Shown here: positions 9,793-20,983 of the stretch, in pieces
Layout: every line of letters begins with the position of its first letter
Numbering within the stretch: position 1 is the stretch's first letter
Assembly (NCBI GenBank): GCA_033439765.1
Contig: JAULSN010000012.1
Location: forward strand, 1-64,000
DNA length: 64,000 nt
Origin: Lasiosphaeria ovina
Lineage: Eukaryota; Ascomycota; Sordariomycetes; Sordariales; Lasiosphaeriaceae
Direction of reading: 5' to 3'
Position numbers and translations under genes: made by a program
The notes under the pieces: model-generated
Database searches by the model: none
Told to the model about the DNA's origin: nothing
Seen by the model: the letters and a program-made list of their open reading frames with translations, nothing else

Positions 9793-10784
9793 TTTCCGCC
9801 GGGGAAACAAGATCTGGTCAAGGAAGGAATCGGGTTGGTGACCGAGAAGTAAGAACAACGAGCGACCGGCACTCACGAAAGCAAGGAAAGAAGTCTAGAG
9901 AGGCGAAAAATAAAAGAATTATCCAGTAATACAAACTTTCACTCGAAGGGGAACGTAAACGGGGGGCCAAGGTTCTCTATTATCCCACCGGCCTCTCAGT
10001 CGCATCCACATATCTAAAGCAGCCTGCTGTCTCGCGCTATATGAGAGACGCCTAGTGAAAAATGCATGAGCGAAAATCTCTGCGTTCTCCGCCCGGCGAC
10101 GGTTAATATGGCATCGCGAAACGTTCCAGGTTGGAGATGCTTGGCTGCTTGGCCCAACGGCTGACGCATTTGCGGTTTGGGGGATCAGCGCCCAGGGTTA
10201 GCGCCATCGCTGCCCTGAAAAGCGCTGGCAATGGGCCACAAAACCCCCCCAATTGGCTCCTGTGCCTGATTGTTGGCACATGGCGAGCGGATCGGCCAGA
10301 GGCCTCGAGGTATGATCTCCAGATCTCATGCCAAGTCCCCACGTCCAAAGATCGTTTGCTTGGCTCGGCAAGCCGATCCGGGCACTGACGAGTGTCAAGT
10401 TCTCGCCTAGCCTTCCCTGATACTATGGTGTCGAGGCTATTGACCCGTCCCAGCTAGGAGAAGGGGGGCGATTTAGAACTATCTACCGCACAAGATGCAA
10501 ATGCGGCGCCGCGTCCTCTCCACGTTCGCCAGGTTTGGTCTGGCGCTCGCACGAACCAACTGAAGACGGTTACATGGTAATACAACGAAATGCCAATTGC
10601 AAAGACAGGCAGACAGACAGGCAGGTATAACCGAGACTCTGCTGGACTGGATTCGTCAGAAGGGACGTGTCTCCGCTCTGTGTGTTCGAGCGGCGCCGCA
10701 AAACTTGGCAGCCAAGTTATACAGTTCGAGGAGGCCTGAAAAGAGCAGGATGATTTCTGGTTGCGCTTCTTGTCGAATCGCCTT
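9793..10784. other. Promoter of LPMO-like gene and 3' flank of POP4
   Basis: Non-coding as far as I can see. The part next to 9792 serves as promoter and leader of the LPMO-like gene. The right part is the 3' UTR of the RNase P subunit gene. Confidence 0.5.
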
Positions 10785-11537
10785 TCACAGCTTCTTCGAG
10801 AAATGGACTCTAAACTTCTTGTTTGCGCGATCTGCCGACCGAAACTGGAACTGATCGCCGTGGATCTCGAATACCATATTCTGCGGGCGATCAGTCTCGT
10901 GCTGTTCGGGGGTAGCGGCGGCGGCGCCCTTGGCATCCTCCGCGCCCGGGGCTCTGCTGCCACCTCGTGCGTCCACAGCGGGCACCTCGAACCGGAACAC
11001 GGTGCCCTCCTTGGGCACGAGCTTGAGCGTATTCTTCTTGGTGACGATGTCAAAGGCGAACTTGGAGTCCTTGACGACGATGCCCTTGATGCCGACGCGG
11101 CTGACGCAGCCGCTGCGCACGACCTCGACGCCGGCGCCGTGGTAGTCGGCGCTGGTGAGCTTGGCCGCCGCGCCCTCGCCGCCCGTGTAGATTTCGCCGC
11201 CCAGGATCTCGCGGATGTAACCCAACCAGAGGTTGTGCAGCGGCTCGAACAGGGCGTACTTCTGGCCCTCGCGCGGCACGTCGTAGAGGCCGAGCTTGCG
11301 GCGCTGCGCCGCCGACAGCGGCTTCGGCTTGAGCGCCTTCTTGCGCTGCTGCTTCTTCTTCTCGCGCTCGCGCTGCCGTGCCGCGCGCGCGTCCGAGGGC
11401 GGCGGGGACGACGGCGTGAGGAAGAGCGGCCGGTGCTGGATCTTTTCCGTGAAGATTCGGTTTGCCTCGTCTGGTGTGTGCGCTCGCGCTAGAAGCGCCG
11501 CAGCAACTGACTGGTCTTTTTTCCCCTTGGCTTCCAT
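10785..11537 (-). CDS. POP4: Ribonuclease P/MRP protein subunit POP4 (Rpp29)
   Basis: A protein subunit of nuclear RNase P and RNase MRP, needed for 5' maturation of tRNA and processing of rRNA; it contacts the RNA subunit. It is a single exon of 250 residues. The N-terminal half has a long basic stretch (RQREREKKKQQRKKALKPK) and is followed by the conserved Rpp29/UPF0086 core. That core contains YALFEPLHNLWLGYIREILG, then HGAGVEVVRSGCVSRVGIKGI, ending in FEIHGDQFQFRSADRANKKF. The core forms an Sm-like barrel in the known family. The start chosen is the first true ATG, which gives MEAKGKKDQ. The gene diverges from the acyltransferase gene across a 651-base spacer. No defects were seen. Confidence 0.92.
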   Translation of the reverse strand: MEAKGKKDQSVAAALLARAHTPDEANRIFTEKIQHRPLFLTPSSPPPSDARAARQREREKKKQQRKKALKPKPLSAAQRRKLGLYDVPREGQKYALFEPLHNLWLGYIREILGGEIYTGGEGAAAKLTSADYHGAGVEVVRSGCVSRVGIKGIVVKDSKFAFDIVTKKNTLKLVPKEGTVFRFEVPAVDARGGSRAPGAEDAKGAAAATPEQHETDRPQNMVFEIHGDQFQFRSADRANKKFRVHFSKKL

Positions 11538-12188
11538 AACGAGTGAGTAAGCGATCTGCACTTGGCGAGTCGGGGCTACTGCGTATTTCTCGGTCGCAAG
11601 TTTGAGGGATTGGGATTTCGCGATGACTTTTTTCGTTTTCCTTTCGGATTTGGATTTGGATTTGGATCTGAAGATTTCAAGCCTTCCGCGGATTTAATTC
11701 GGCAGGCTGCACCAGCTGGGATGCCGCCGGCAGCTTGGGTGCCACAGCGCTTTCCTCAGCCTGGCTAACGCAGACCTCGGCTCCTCTTCCCCGCGTTGCC
11801 ATCCCCAGGCTCTCCACTACCCGACCCCTGTCCCCCAGGCCTACCGCATGGCTGCCCCAGGCGATTGGAGGCTGTCATTGGCCTGTAGCTCCCGAGAGAT
11901 GGGGGCTGGGAACATCGGAAAGCATCGCCTCAACGAGGTGTGACCGGCGGCTCTTCGATCACAAGCTTGTGGTCGGCCTAACCCAGGCCTGCATCACGCG
12001 CGCTAAGGCAGACTTCAACGTCTTCGCTCGAAGATGAAGTCATGACAGCCTCTCCCAGGTCCCTCTAAAGCCACAGCACACGGCACCGCACAGCGCAACG
12101 CGTCTTTCCATCTGTACATCAGGTACAGCACTCTCAGCGCCAATCGAGAACTGGACGTGGCCGACAATATTGGGAGGACAGCCGACGA
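11538..12188. other. Divergent promoter between POP4 and the acyltransferase gene
   Basis: This spacer must carry promoters for both flanking genes. It contains a short TTTGGA-type hexamer repeat near 11645-11670. No coding sequence is supported. Confidence 0.5.
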
Positions 12189-14989
12189 ATGCCGCCGCCC
12201 AAGAAGCCATCGCCCACACCACCGCCGCCTGCCATGGCCGACGGCGGAGACTCGGCGCCCGACTTGCGCATCCAGGGCGACAGCATTACGCTTCAGCCCA
12301 GTGGGTTTGTGGCGCCGCCAGAAGCGGTCCGCGGTGGAGAGAAGGAGGAGGCGCTGATGAAGCACATGGCTCGTTTTCGATCCGAGCCGTTGCAGTACGT
12401 TGTCTCCTAGCTTCCGCGCGGCCCCCTTCCTCCCGCTGTATCTGTCTTGTCATGCCTACTTCTCCCGAGCCGGGCGCCGCGCCCTCGGCCATCTCGTTTG
12501 TCCCCTCAACTGACCCGACATGGTCCAGGTTCCTCCGCGAAGTCTCCCTCTACGTGTCAGGTACCGGTTGGCGCGCCTACGACGATGTCATCGGCCAGCC
12601 CATCTTCTACTCGGGCTTCTCGGAGCACATGAAGTCCCTCGTCATGTCCGCCGCGCTTCTCCAGACCAAGATATCACAGCTGGCCGACATGCGTATCGCC
12701 GTCGAGGAGAAGGAAGGCTTGCTCAACAAGCACGACAAGGAGTTCCAGACGAAGCGCGCCCGCCGCCGCGCCGTCCTAGTCCAGAGCCTCCAGGAGGTTG
12801 CCGAGAATCTCACGGACAACATGATCTGCAAGTTCGAGAGCAAGACCTTCATCCGAGGCACCTACTACGTGGTAACACAGCTGCTCTTGAGGGCGTACCA
12901 CCAGGGCATCCATGTGTCGAGCGAGGAGGTGTTGCGCCTCCGGAGCGTGGCTGAGGAGGCGGCGAGAAAGAAGCAGAGCATCATTTTCCTGCCGTGCCAT
13001 CGGTCACACGTCGACTATGTCTCGCTGCAGCTTCTCTGCTACCGCCTGGGCCTTGCGCTTCCGGTTGTGGTTGCCGGAGATAACCTGAATTTTCCAATTG
13101 TTGGGAACATTTTACAACACGCTGGTAAGTCTCTAAAACTCATCCATACTGTCTATCGCAGTCGCTTACGTCGAACCAGGTGCCATGTATATCCGCCGAT
13201 CGTTTGGAGACGACCAGCTCTACACAACTTTAGTACAGGCATATATCGACGCGCTGTTACAGGGAGGCTACAACTTGGAGTGCTTCATCGAAGGTGGGCG
13301 GTCACGAACGGGGAAGTTGCTGCCACCCAAGTTTGGCATCCTCAGCTTTGTCATCGACAGCCTCCTTTCCGGCCGCATTGAAGATGCAGTAATCTGCCCG
13401 GTGAGCACCCAGTACGACAAAGTCGTCGAGACCGAAGGCTACGTCACCGAGCTGCTAGGGGTCCCGAAGAAGAAGGAGAACCTGGCCGACTTTCTGTCTG
13501 GGGGCTCGAGCATGCTTTCGCTCAGGCTGGGGAGGGTCGACGTGCGTTTCCATGAGCCGTGGAGTCTCAGGGGGTTCGTCAATGAGCAGATCGCCCGGCT
13601 CTCCAAGGTGCCGTCAGCGATCAACATCGACTGGAAGGACACCAAGAATGCCTTGGTTCGCCAGAAGCTGCTCCGGGTCCTCGGGTACAAGGTGCTGGCC
13701 GACATCAACGACGTCTCGGTAGTGATGCCTACCGCCCTGATAGGGACTGTGCTCCTCACCCTCCGAGGCCGAGGTGTCGGGAGAACGGAGCTGATTCGCC
13801 GCGTCGAGTGGCTAACCGACCGAGTCCGGGCGAAAGGGGGGCGAGTGGCCCATTTCGGCAATGCGCCCCTGTCCGAAGTCGTCGAGCGCGGCCTGGAGGT
13901 TCTCGGGAAAGACCTGGTCGGCGTTGTTGGCGGGCTCGCAGAGCCCACGTATTACGCCGTCGACCGGTTCCAGCTGTCGTTTTACCGGAACATGACCATT
14001 CATCTTTTCATCTCTGAAGCGCTCGTTGCGGCGGCCCTTTACACCCGCGTCAAACAGGGTGGTGGACCATCGAACCAGGATATCCCGTTCAAAGACCTCC
14101 ACGACCAGGTCCTGTTCCTCTCATCACTCTTCCGCGGCGAGTTCATATACTCTGGCGAGGGCCTGGCCATGAACTTGGAAAAGACACTGGCTGGTTTGGA
14201 GGCAGATAATGTGATTCTCATCGAACGCGATGAGGAAGGCACCATTACAAAGGTGGGCCTCTCGGACGCTGAAAGGGCCGCCGGGCGAGAAAACTACGAC
14301 TTCTACTGCTTCCTGATCTGGCCATTCATCGAAGCCAGCTGGCTGGCGGCGGTGTCGCTCATGGGCCTGAGCCCGCCTCTGGGCCAGAAAGAGGATATCT
14401 GGATCCAGCTGTCCAAGGCCCAAAACAGCGCGCAACTGGTAAGTGCTTAGCCGTAATATCTCTGTCGACACTTTACGAAGTCCTCGCTAACGCCGATTTT
14501 GCATAGCTCGGCAAGACGCTCTACCACCAGGGCGACCTCAGCTACTTCGAGGCCGTCAACAAGGAGACGCTCAAGAACTCGTTCCAGCGCTTCCAGGAAG
14601 AGGGCATCATCCAGGTGGTCAAGTCGAAAGACGCCAAGATCCCTCCGCGCCTGCGGCTCGCGCCCGAGTGGCGGCCGGCCCGCGACGACATGACGGGCAA
14701 CCTGATCGCGTCGGGCCGCCTGTGGGACTTCACCGAGAAAATCGCGTCCAGCCGCCGCGAGGGCAAGAACCGCCGCGACGGCGCCACCGTCAGCACCCGC
14801 GTCGTACGCCTCACCGACGACCTCGGCCGCAACCTGTTCGAGGACGCCGTCAAGAAGCCCGACACCAAGGGAAAGGGCAAGGGCGTCTTCGCCCCGCCCA
14901 CGCTCAGTCGCGAGGAGGCTAGGAGCCTGGACAAGACGGTCAGCGAGCAGAAGCGGCGCCGCACGTTTGAGAATAGGGCGCATCTGTAG
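12189..14989 (+). CDS. Glycerol-3-phosphate/dihydroxyacetone-phosphate O-acyltransferase (PlsB/GNPAT type)
   Basis: Predicted to acylate glycerol-3-phosphate or dihydroxyacetone phosphate, the first step of glycerolipid or ether-lipid synthesis. Exons are 12189-12394, 12529-13124, 13180-14438 and 14507-14989, giving 847 residues. All three introns have GT-AG ends and restore one frame. The four acyltransferase blocks are visible: HRSHVD (226-231, catalytic His and Asp), GAMYIRRSFGDD (about 268), FIEGGRSRTGK (about 303-313) and ICPVSTQYD (about 339). The C-terminal region after the catalytic domain is long, as in PlsB and GNPAT. The last exon is rich in charged residues and may be tail-specific. 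The family differs from the yeast SCT1/GPT2 type. Substrate preference and organelle cannot be read from the sequence, and I see no clear peroxisomal signal (the protein ends in AHL). Confidence 0.9.
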
Positions 14990-15597
14990 ACATGTTTTGC
15001 TGGGGGGATTAATGCAGTCATGTCATGTTGTCATGTGGTCATGTCAGGTGTGCAGCAGTGGAAGAAGACTCGGTTTCTCGTATTACGAGACGTGGGAGTT
15101 GGATTGGACTGGGCCTAGAGGTACACAGCACTAAGGAGTCGGAAGAGAAGAAGAGCGTGTACATACGGAATGCGTACATATATATAGCCGTTGGGTATAC
15201 ATTATAGACTATGGGACAGCGCGAGGGATTCCTCATCTCGCATCGCGTGGATGGTTTTGTCAATTATGAAGAGATGGAAGTACCCAATCAGGGCCCAACT
15301 TTTGGAAGGCAACTTGGTTTCTTTTTCTCTCTAGGCTCGTCTTACTAACAATGTTCGACTTGAAACGTTGTGTTCTTATTGAAAACTTTTGGACGACAAG
15401 CAAGTTTTACCGATGCCGAAAGTTGGGTCACCCCTTAGTGGACGTCGGTTCCTCAAAGTGTAGAGCAAATCAATCAAGGACAGGCAACGAACCCTCTCCA
15501 GTAGGCAAACTTGGGTGGGTGGCAGGCAGCGTGTAATCACGGCTTCTCTACGTTATTTTTATTCGCGTTCCATTTCACGCTATAAATAGTTAGGCAG
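14990..15597. other. Convergent 3' spacer between acyltransferase and ASA1 genes
   Basis: Both neighbours end here, so this is expected to hold only 3' UTRs. Short AT-rich stretches (for example near 15176) may serve in polyadenylation. No gene was seen. Confidence 0.6.
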
Positions 15598-17213
15598 CTA
15601 GAATATGTCCCACAGGCTGACCTTGCCGTCCTTGCTGCCGGCGGCAAGCCAGTGCGCCGTTTTTGCTTGGCGGATGCGCTTATCGCGAACCGTCAGCGCG
15701 ACGAGCTTGGGCACGAGCGTACCGCTGCTTCTCCCGCCGCCCTGCACCTGTGTCTGGACCTCCCCAGAGCTGTTGTCAGGATTGGCGGTCGCGCGGGGAG
15801 GCGTGGGGGTCTCGGTGATCTCGGCTTCCTCGTCTCCGTCTCCGCCTCCCGCCCCTGGCTCGATTTCGGCAAAGGCGGCGGCGTAGCAACCCGTCTGATG
15901 CCACTTGAGCACGGCGAGCTCCTTCAGCGTCTTGGCCGAGTACACGCGAATCTTGGCGTCCCAGCCGGCAGTGGCAAACACGCGCCCGTCAGACCGCACC
16001 CTCAAACTCTGCTGGCCCGAGTGCTTGGTGTTGGACACCTTTAGCGGCGTAGCCGCAACATAAACCTGTGTTTGTTGGAGCTGGGCCGTAGTGGCGCCGG
16101 CGGCGGGCGCCGGAGCGGCCCGAGCTTCCTGTGCTAGCGCTGCCGAGAGAGCTTCGTTGTTGCTTACTGCTGCTGCTGCTGCTGTGCCTTGCTTGTTATC
16201 ATTGCTAGCGCCCTGCATGGTCGCGGCGGCAGTCGTACCGTGGCCAACCGGAATTGGGTCCGGTAGTGGATGTTTGGCAATCACTGAGTCCGCGCTCGAT
16301 GTCAGGAAGTAGTCTCGGCCGGGGGAGATATCCAGGGACAGAACAGGCTGCGAGTGGCTCTTTGCCTGGTACTTGGGCATCCAGCGGCGGAGACTGCCGT
16401 CAAACTGGGCCACAATCGCCACGCCGTTCTCATAGCCGGCAACCAGAGTCAGACTCTCGCCCTGGAAGTAGAGGGCCAAGGCCATGACCATGCCGTTTTT
16501 GTCGCCCAGTCTTACCGTGTGGAGCCGGCTCTGGGAGGGCAAGTGGAAAATGTCAATCTTCGCGGCGTTAGCTGTGGCTGTCTATGACCAAGTTAGACTG
16601 ATGTGAAGATGAAACGAAAGTCAGCTCACAGCTTCAGATGCAAGCGTGTTAGGGACTGCAATCAGTATTTCGGGACGTTCAGAACTATCGGGGCCTAGCA
16701 TCGGCGCGGCGGGGCAATGGGCAAAAGAGCAGAAGTTCATGGTGTTGACCTCGAGCATGTGCAGGATCCATGGCTGTGGCCGAGGTTCCGGAGACGAGTC
16801 CAGCGGCAGGCAAGTGCTCAGCCGAGGCTCGTCATCGGCAGCGAGCTTCCATGCGATAAGCTTGTTGTCCCTTCCATGTCTATAATGGCATGGATAAAAG
16901 GTCGGGTCTCAGTATCTCGGTGATAGCTTCGCGGCACAGCGAAGTGGGAGGGCGGCACGGAACACAGCGTCGGGGAGACAACGTACGTTATGACTGAGTC
17001 AACACCCCAGCCCACGACTCCGAGTATTCCACCGGCGTGGGCTTGCCAGACAGCGCGGGGTCTCATGATGGTGAGATCCCAGACGACGACGAAGCCCTCG
17101 GCATCAGCCGTGAGGAGGCGCTCATTGGCGCGCACAAAGGCTGCGGCGTGGACTTGGGCCTTGTGTCCCCGCAGGATCGACTTTGGCTGCGCCGGCCGCG
17201 CGTCAGTCGCCAT
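15598..17213 (-). CDS. ASA1: ASTRA-associated protein 1, WD40 repeat protein
   Basis: Resembles yeast Asa1, a WD40 protein of the ASTRA complex that assists assembly and stability of TOR/PIKK kinases. Exons are 17213-16987, 16879-16630 and 16581-15598, giving 486 residues. The introns are 107 and 48 nt, and joining them gives [15 protein letters not shown] and [16 protein letters not shown]40 blades are visible: [15 protein letters not shown] with a VVVWDL end near the N-terminus, [54 protein letters not shown] and the C-terminal [14 protein letters not shown] low-complexity Ala/Gln segment interrupts the propeller around the middle, which is common in filamentous fungi. The last blade and the stop coincide. 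It is convergent with the acyltransferase gene and divergent from the distant Zn2Cys6 regulator. Confidence 0.87.
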
Positions 17214-20200
17214 CGCTCATTCAAAATGCAAGGACAACGGCAGCAGCTAGCAGGTGAATGCCGGTGCCAGTAATGGCCATTGCTCGGAGGTTTCCCCGTC
17301 GATCACACGCCGAGGAACCGAAGTGGATGGATGGCGCGGGAGGGAAGGGAGAATTGGATGCTGACTGCTGACCGCGGGCACATAACGTTACATACCTTAA
17401 ATTCGTTGACGGCTGACAGTGCCGGAGCCCCAGGGGTTCGCGCCACAGCACTCCATAACCCTACCAAGGCTTCTGGGTTAGGTGCTCCATGTGGGGGACG
17501 GGCTGTAGACCGGACGGGAGTGTGTGTTGTCCCAACCAGCCTCAACGTCACCTGGCAATTGATCCAAGTGCAGGAACTTCCAATGAAGCCTTCCAGAACA
17601 ACAGCGGGCTTCGTGATTCAGCGGCCACCCGCTAAAAGCTGCCGTCGACATGGCTTCAAATACTTTGCGGCTTCGACTCGGTGTTGCATACAGATAGTAG
17701 GCGATTAATCACGAAAATACGGCAATTGATCCTCCCGCTGAAACTTCCCGATTGTCACTGGCAGCTTCCCTCTTGCCCGGACAGGACATCGATGGTTTGC
17801 ATACCTTACCTGCCTTGCCTGCCTAGGTATCCACCACTCCTTACATACAACCTAATTATGGATTTCCAACCCATTTGGGCAGGAGCGGTGGTTTGTCTTT
17901 GGACCCCATTGCTCTTGCTTGCCTTCATTGTGTGACAGGTGACAAATGTCCAAGTAGGCAGGCGCCCTGAAATGGAGGGATTCCCCGGGCCCGACGCTTT
18001 GGGGGCCGATTCCAGGACTTAGCTTATCTCCAGGGTTGCATCTCGCAGAGTCCAGACCTCTTCCTTTTTTCCACGCCCTCAACACATTCGACGTGATGGC
18101 CCCATCCGACGTCAGCGAAGACGGGAGCATAGCTGCTCCTAGCTTCCCCTTGCTCGGGCACGCCGGCGACAAAGCAAGCAAAAAGGCAAGGCGGGTCTTG
18201 GCGTACAAGACAGAAGCATCAGCACTACGGAATACTGGGTCCTTGGCACAATTGGAGCGACACCAAAATTCCATGCTTCTGCCCTCTAGTCTGCATCACC
18301 ATCGGCTATGTTTCAGTGCTGCAAGAGGAAGGGACCATCATTACAGAGTAATCCTACCTTAGTGAGTGTGGCATGTAGGGCAATTTACATGCATTCATAA
18401 GGTATGGATGTATGTAACCAATATGCTGTCTTGTATGGACATTAACACTCCCGTCGGCAATCGCGGACTGGCCCCTGCGAACACCTTACTGCACATGGCC
18501 CGCTCCGCGTGCAGTATTCACTCCGGAGTCTGAACATACATACGTACCCATCTCACTTGCCTTACCTATCCGCCTCGCCGTATGTTCCACGGCACATGGC
18601 ACAGCACAGGGTTCAACAGGCCGCAAGACAAGTGCAGACCAATCACGAGTCATACCTTGGCGGAGTTACACCAGGCCTACGGAGCACCTTACCGGCTGTG
18701 GCTGTGGCTGTCCCACGAATTCGGTTCTTGGATGGCCGAGGGGCTCTGGCTCTCCTCAGGTCTCAGTCTCTGCCACTGCATCAAATTACATGCACATGGA
18801 CAAGCTGTGACGCACAATTCCAAGTTTGAGCTCCCATTCCGCTGGCCCAGGTGACGCACTATCTACTGCCACGCATTTGGTATGATGCACACATATCCGT
18901 ATCTTCTTGATCTTCAGGTTGCTCGTGGGACCAAGCCAATGGAGACAGGTCTTCTGAAGGAAATGTTCCGCCGTTTTTGCATCCCAACTGGAGATCAGAG
19001 AAACGCAACTCGTTTCCTGCTGCTGTCGTGGCAAACAATGCCCATGGCCATGGCAAATGCAACATTCTGAAAATCAGAAACGAAACGATCTAGGCTCAAT
19101 CCCCCCAAATCCCTTCCATCCGAGCCGGCCGTCGGTGTGATGGCCTCGGGACGCAGAGGTAACCCCTCGAAACACGCCAATGCAAGCCTGCGGGACTTGG
19201 AGTTACGCAAGAGGCGGGCCGGGCAAAATCCTGCAAGCCGTTGAAACCGTCGTGTCTTGGTATTTCATTATTGACGAAAAGAGTCGTTGACTAGATATGC
19301 GAGCATTCCAATTGTTCGGGCGCCCTTTGGTGCAAGTCGGTGATCCAATACATCCTATCTTGGTGCGGGGGATCAAACGGTCCCGAGAAGCCAATGCATG
19401 GCTTGATGGCATTTCAGCAGAGTGCTGATGCATAATAGAAGCTGCACCGAAGGTTCGATCGACTGAGGCTCTTCTTGAATGTATTCAATGAATGCACTTC
19501 AGCAGGTTTAAACGCCCGATTGCATGTCATTTGTTCGTGCCTGTTGCTTATAGCATGGCATTTTCCACGCCCGTTCAGGAACATCGCCTGCCACTGGATA
19601 ACCACACACCCAGGATTGACACCGAAACTGAAGTCTTGATTCAAGTCATTGGGAAGCGCTTGACATGCGGCCAGTTCCCCCTTTCTTGCATTTGGGTTTG
19701 TCGTTCGGTTCACTGCTACACTGCGGAGTACCTACTATGTTTGCGACGCTCGAGGCTCGGCGCCGTGAACAGCAACTCAAGCCGAAGCACCCCTCCTTCA
19801 CCTGCCGCTCGGCACGCCCAGGACAGGGGTCATGGCTTTCTGTGGATGTGTGACGACTCCAAAGCGCAACGGCAACGGCTCCTGTTCAATCTTAACAGTT
19901 CGCAAGTTGCTAAATATGTCCACGAAAAAGGTCTTTGCGGCTCATAGCGACCCCAACTAGGGACGGGTCGCAGATACCTTCTCGATAGCTTCGATGGGGG
20001 CTATAGAACCGGTTCTTGTCGTTTGCCTGCCCGCGCCGCTCTACACTCCTGTCAACCTGTAGACAGGCGCTAGCATGACATGCAAGACCTCCAGCTTTCC
20101 CCCCTGCAAGTCACACAGCAACCCGTCTGGGCATGGTTCGGTTCTTGGTATGCACTCCGCATCTGTGCTGTGCATATCATCCCTACTCGCAGGCGATCCC

Positions 20201-20983
20201 ATCGCATAGTCACACGCCAGACGATTGTGGTTTTGCCAGCGCTGGTCTCTTCAATTGTAAGGGGCACTTGAACTTGAACAGGACCTTGAGGCTGCTCGAA
20301 TTTGAGTATTGTGCGTAGGTATGGATACATATGCTGCACAGTCCCTGTGTATTCAGGTTTTGGGTCAAGGTGTGGGCTGGATAAGGAGCTAATGTAGGGT
20401 ACCATTAGTGCCGAAAGCTGGATTTCCAAGTGCCAGAGCGTGGCGATTCGACTTGGCTTGTTGGAGTGGCAGACTTCCGGTCCGAGATCAGAGCAGAGGT
20501 CTTCAGGGGGCCGCGGCGCACATTGGGATTGGTTCCCCCCCCACATGTCTGGCCTAGGCAGTTGACACCCAACCAAGACACAGTCGCCCGCAGGTACGCC
20601 GCTGCAACGCACCTTACCCGGGACCTTGCTTTGGCTCTCGACAAATCCTTCTCCTTTTCTTCAGCAACCCCCACTAGGAATATCCAGGTCCCTCGCTGTG
20701 ACATATGTCCAAGCCGAACCCAGAACCCTTCGTGGCCAGCAGACAACACTCACTTCGTATATGTGCAGCTACCTTGTCCCTGGTTCAGTCAGGCCTCTTC
20801 AAGGACATCTCAGACGAGGCAGTGATTTTTCGACCCAGTTGACAGGCTACACGCCGGCGCAGTTGACTGGCGCATCCACAACTCCCAGGACCAGGACCTT
20901 GTTTATCCCGGCGCCGGGACAGGCCGGGGACGGAAGCGCTGGCGTCCATAGCGGCTATCGCCCCGGGCTTTGATCTCGGGGCC
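17214..20983. other. Long 3.8-kb intergenic region between ASA1 and a Zn2Cys6 regulator
   Basis: This is the longest non-transposon gap in the window. Several open frames of 100-180 codons exist, but they have no recognisable motif, no consistent splice structure and no family resemblance. I therefore call it non-coding. It may contain the long promoter and leader of the regulator. No tRNA or rRNA gene was recognised. Confidence 0.5.

Noticed and set aside
20070..20612. 180-codon minus-strand frame in the long intergenic region
   Set aside because: Cys/Trp/Met-rich composition without motif, no splice context and overlapping frames on the other strand.
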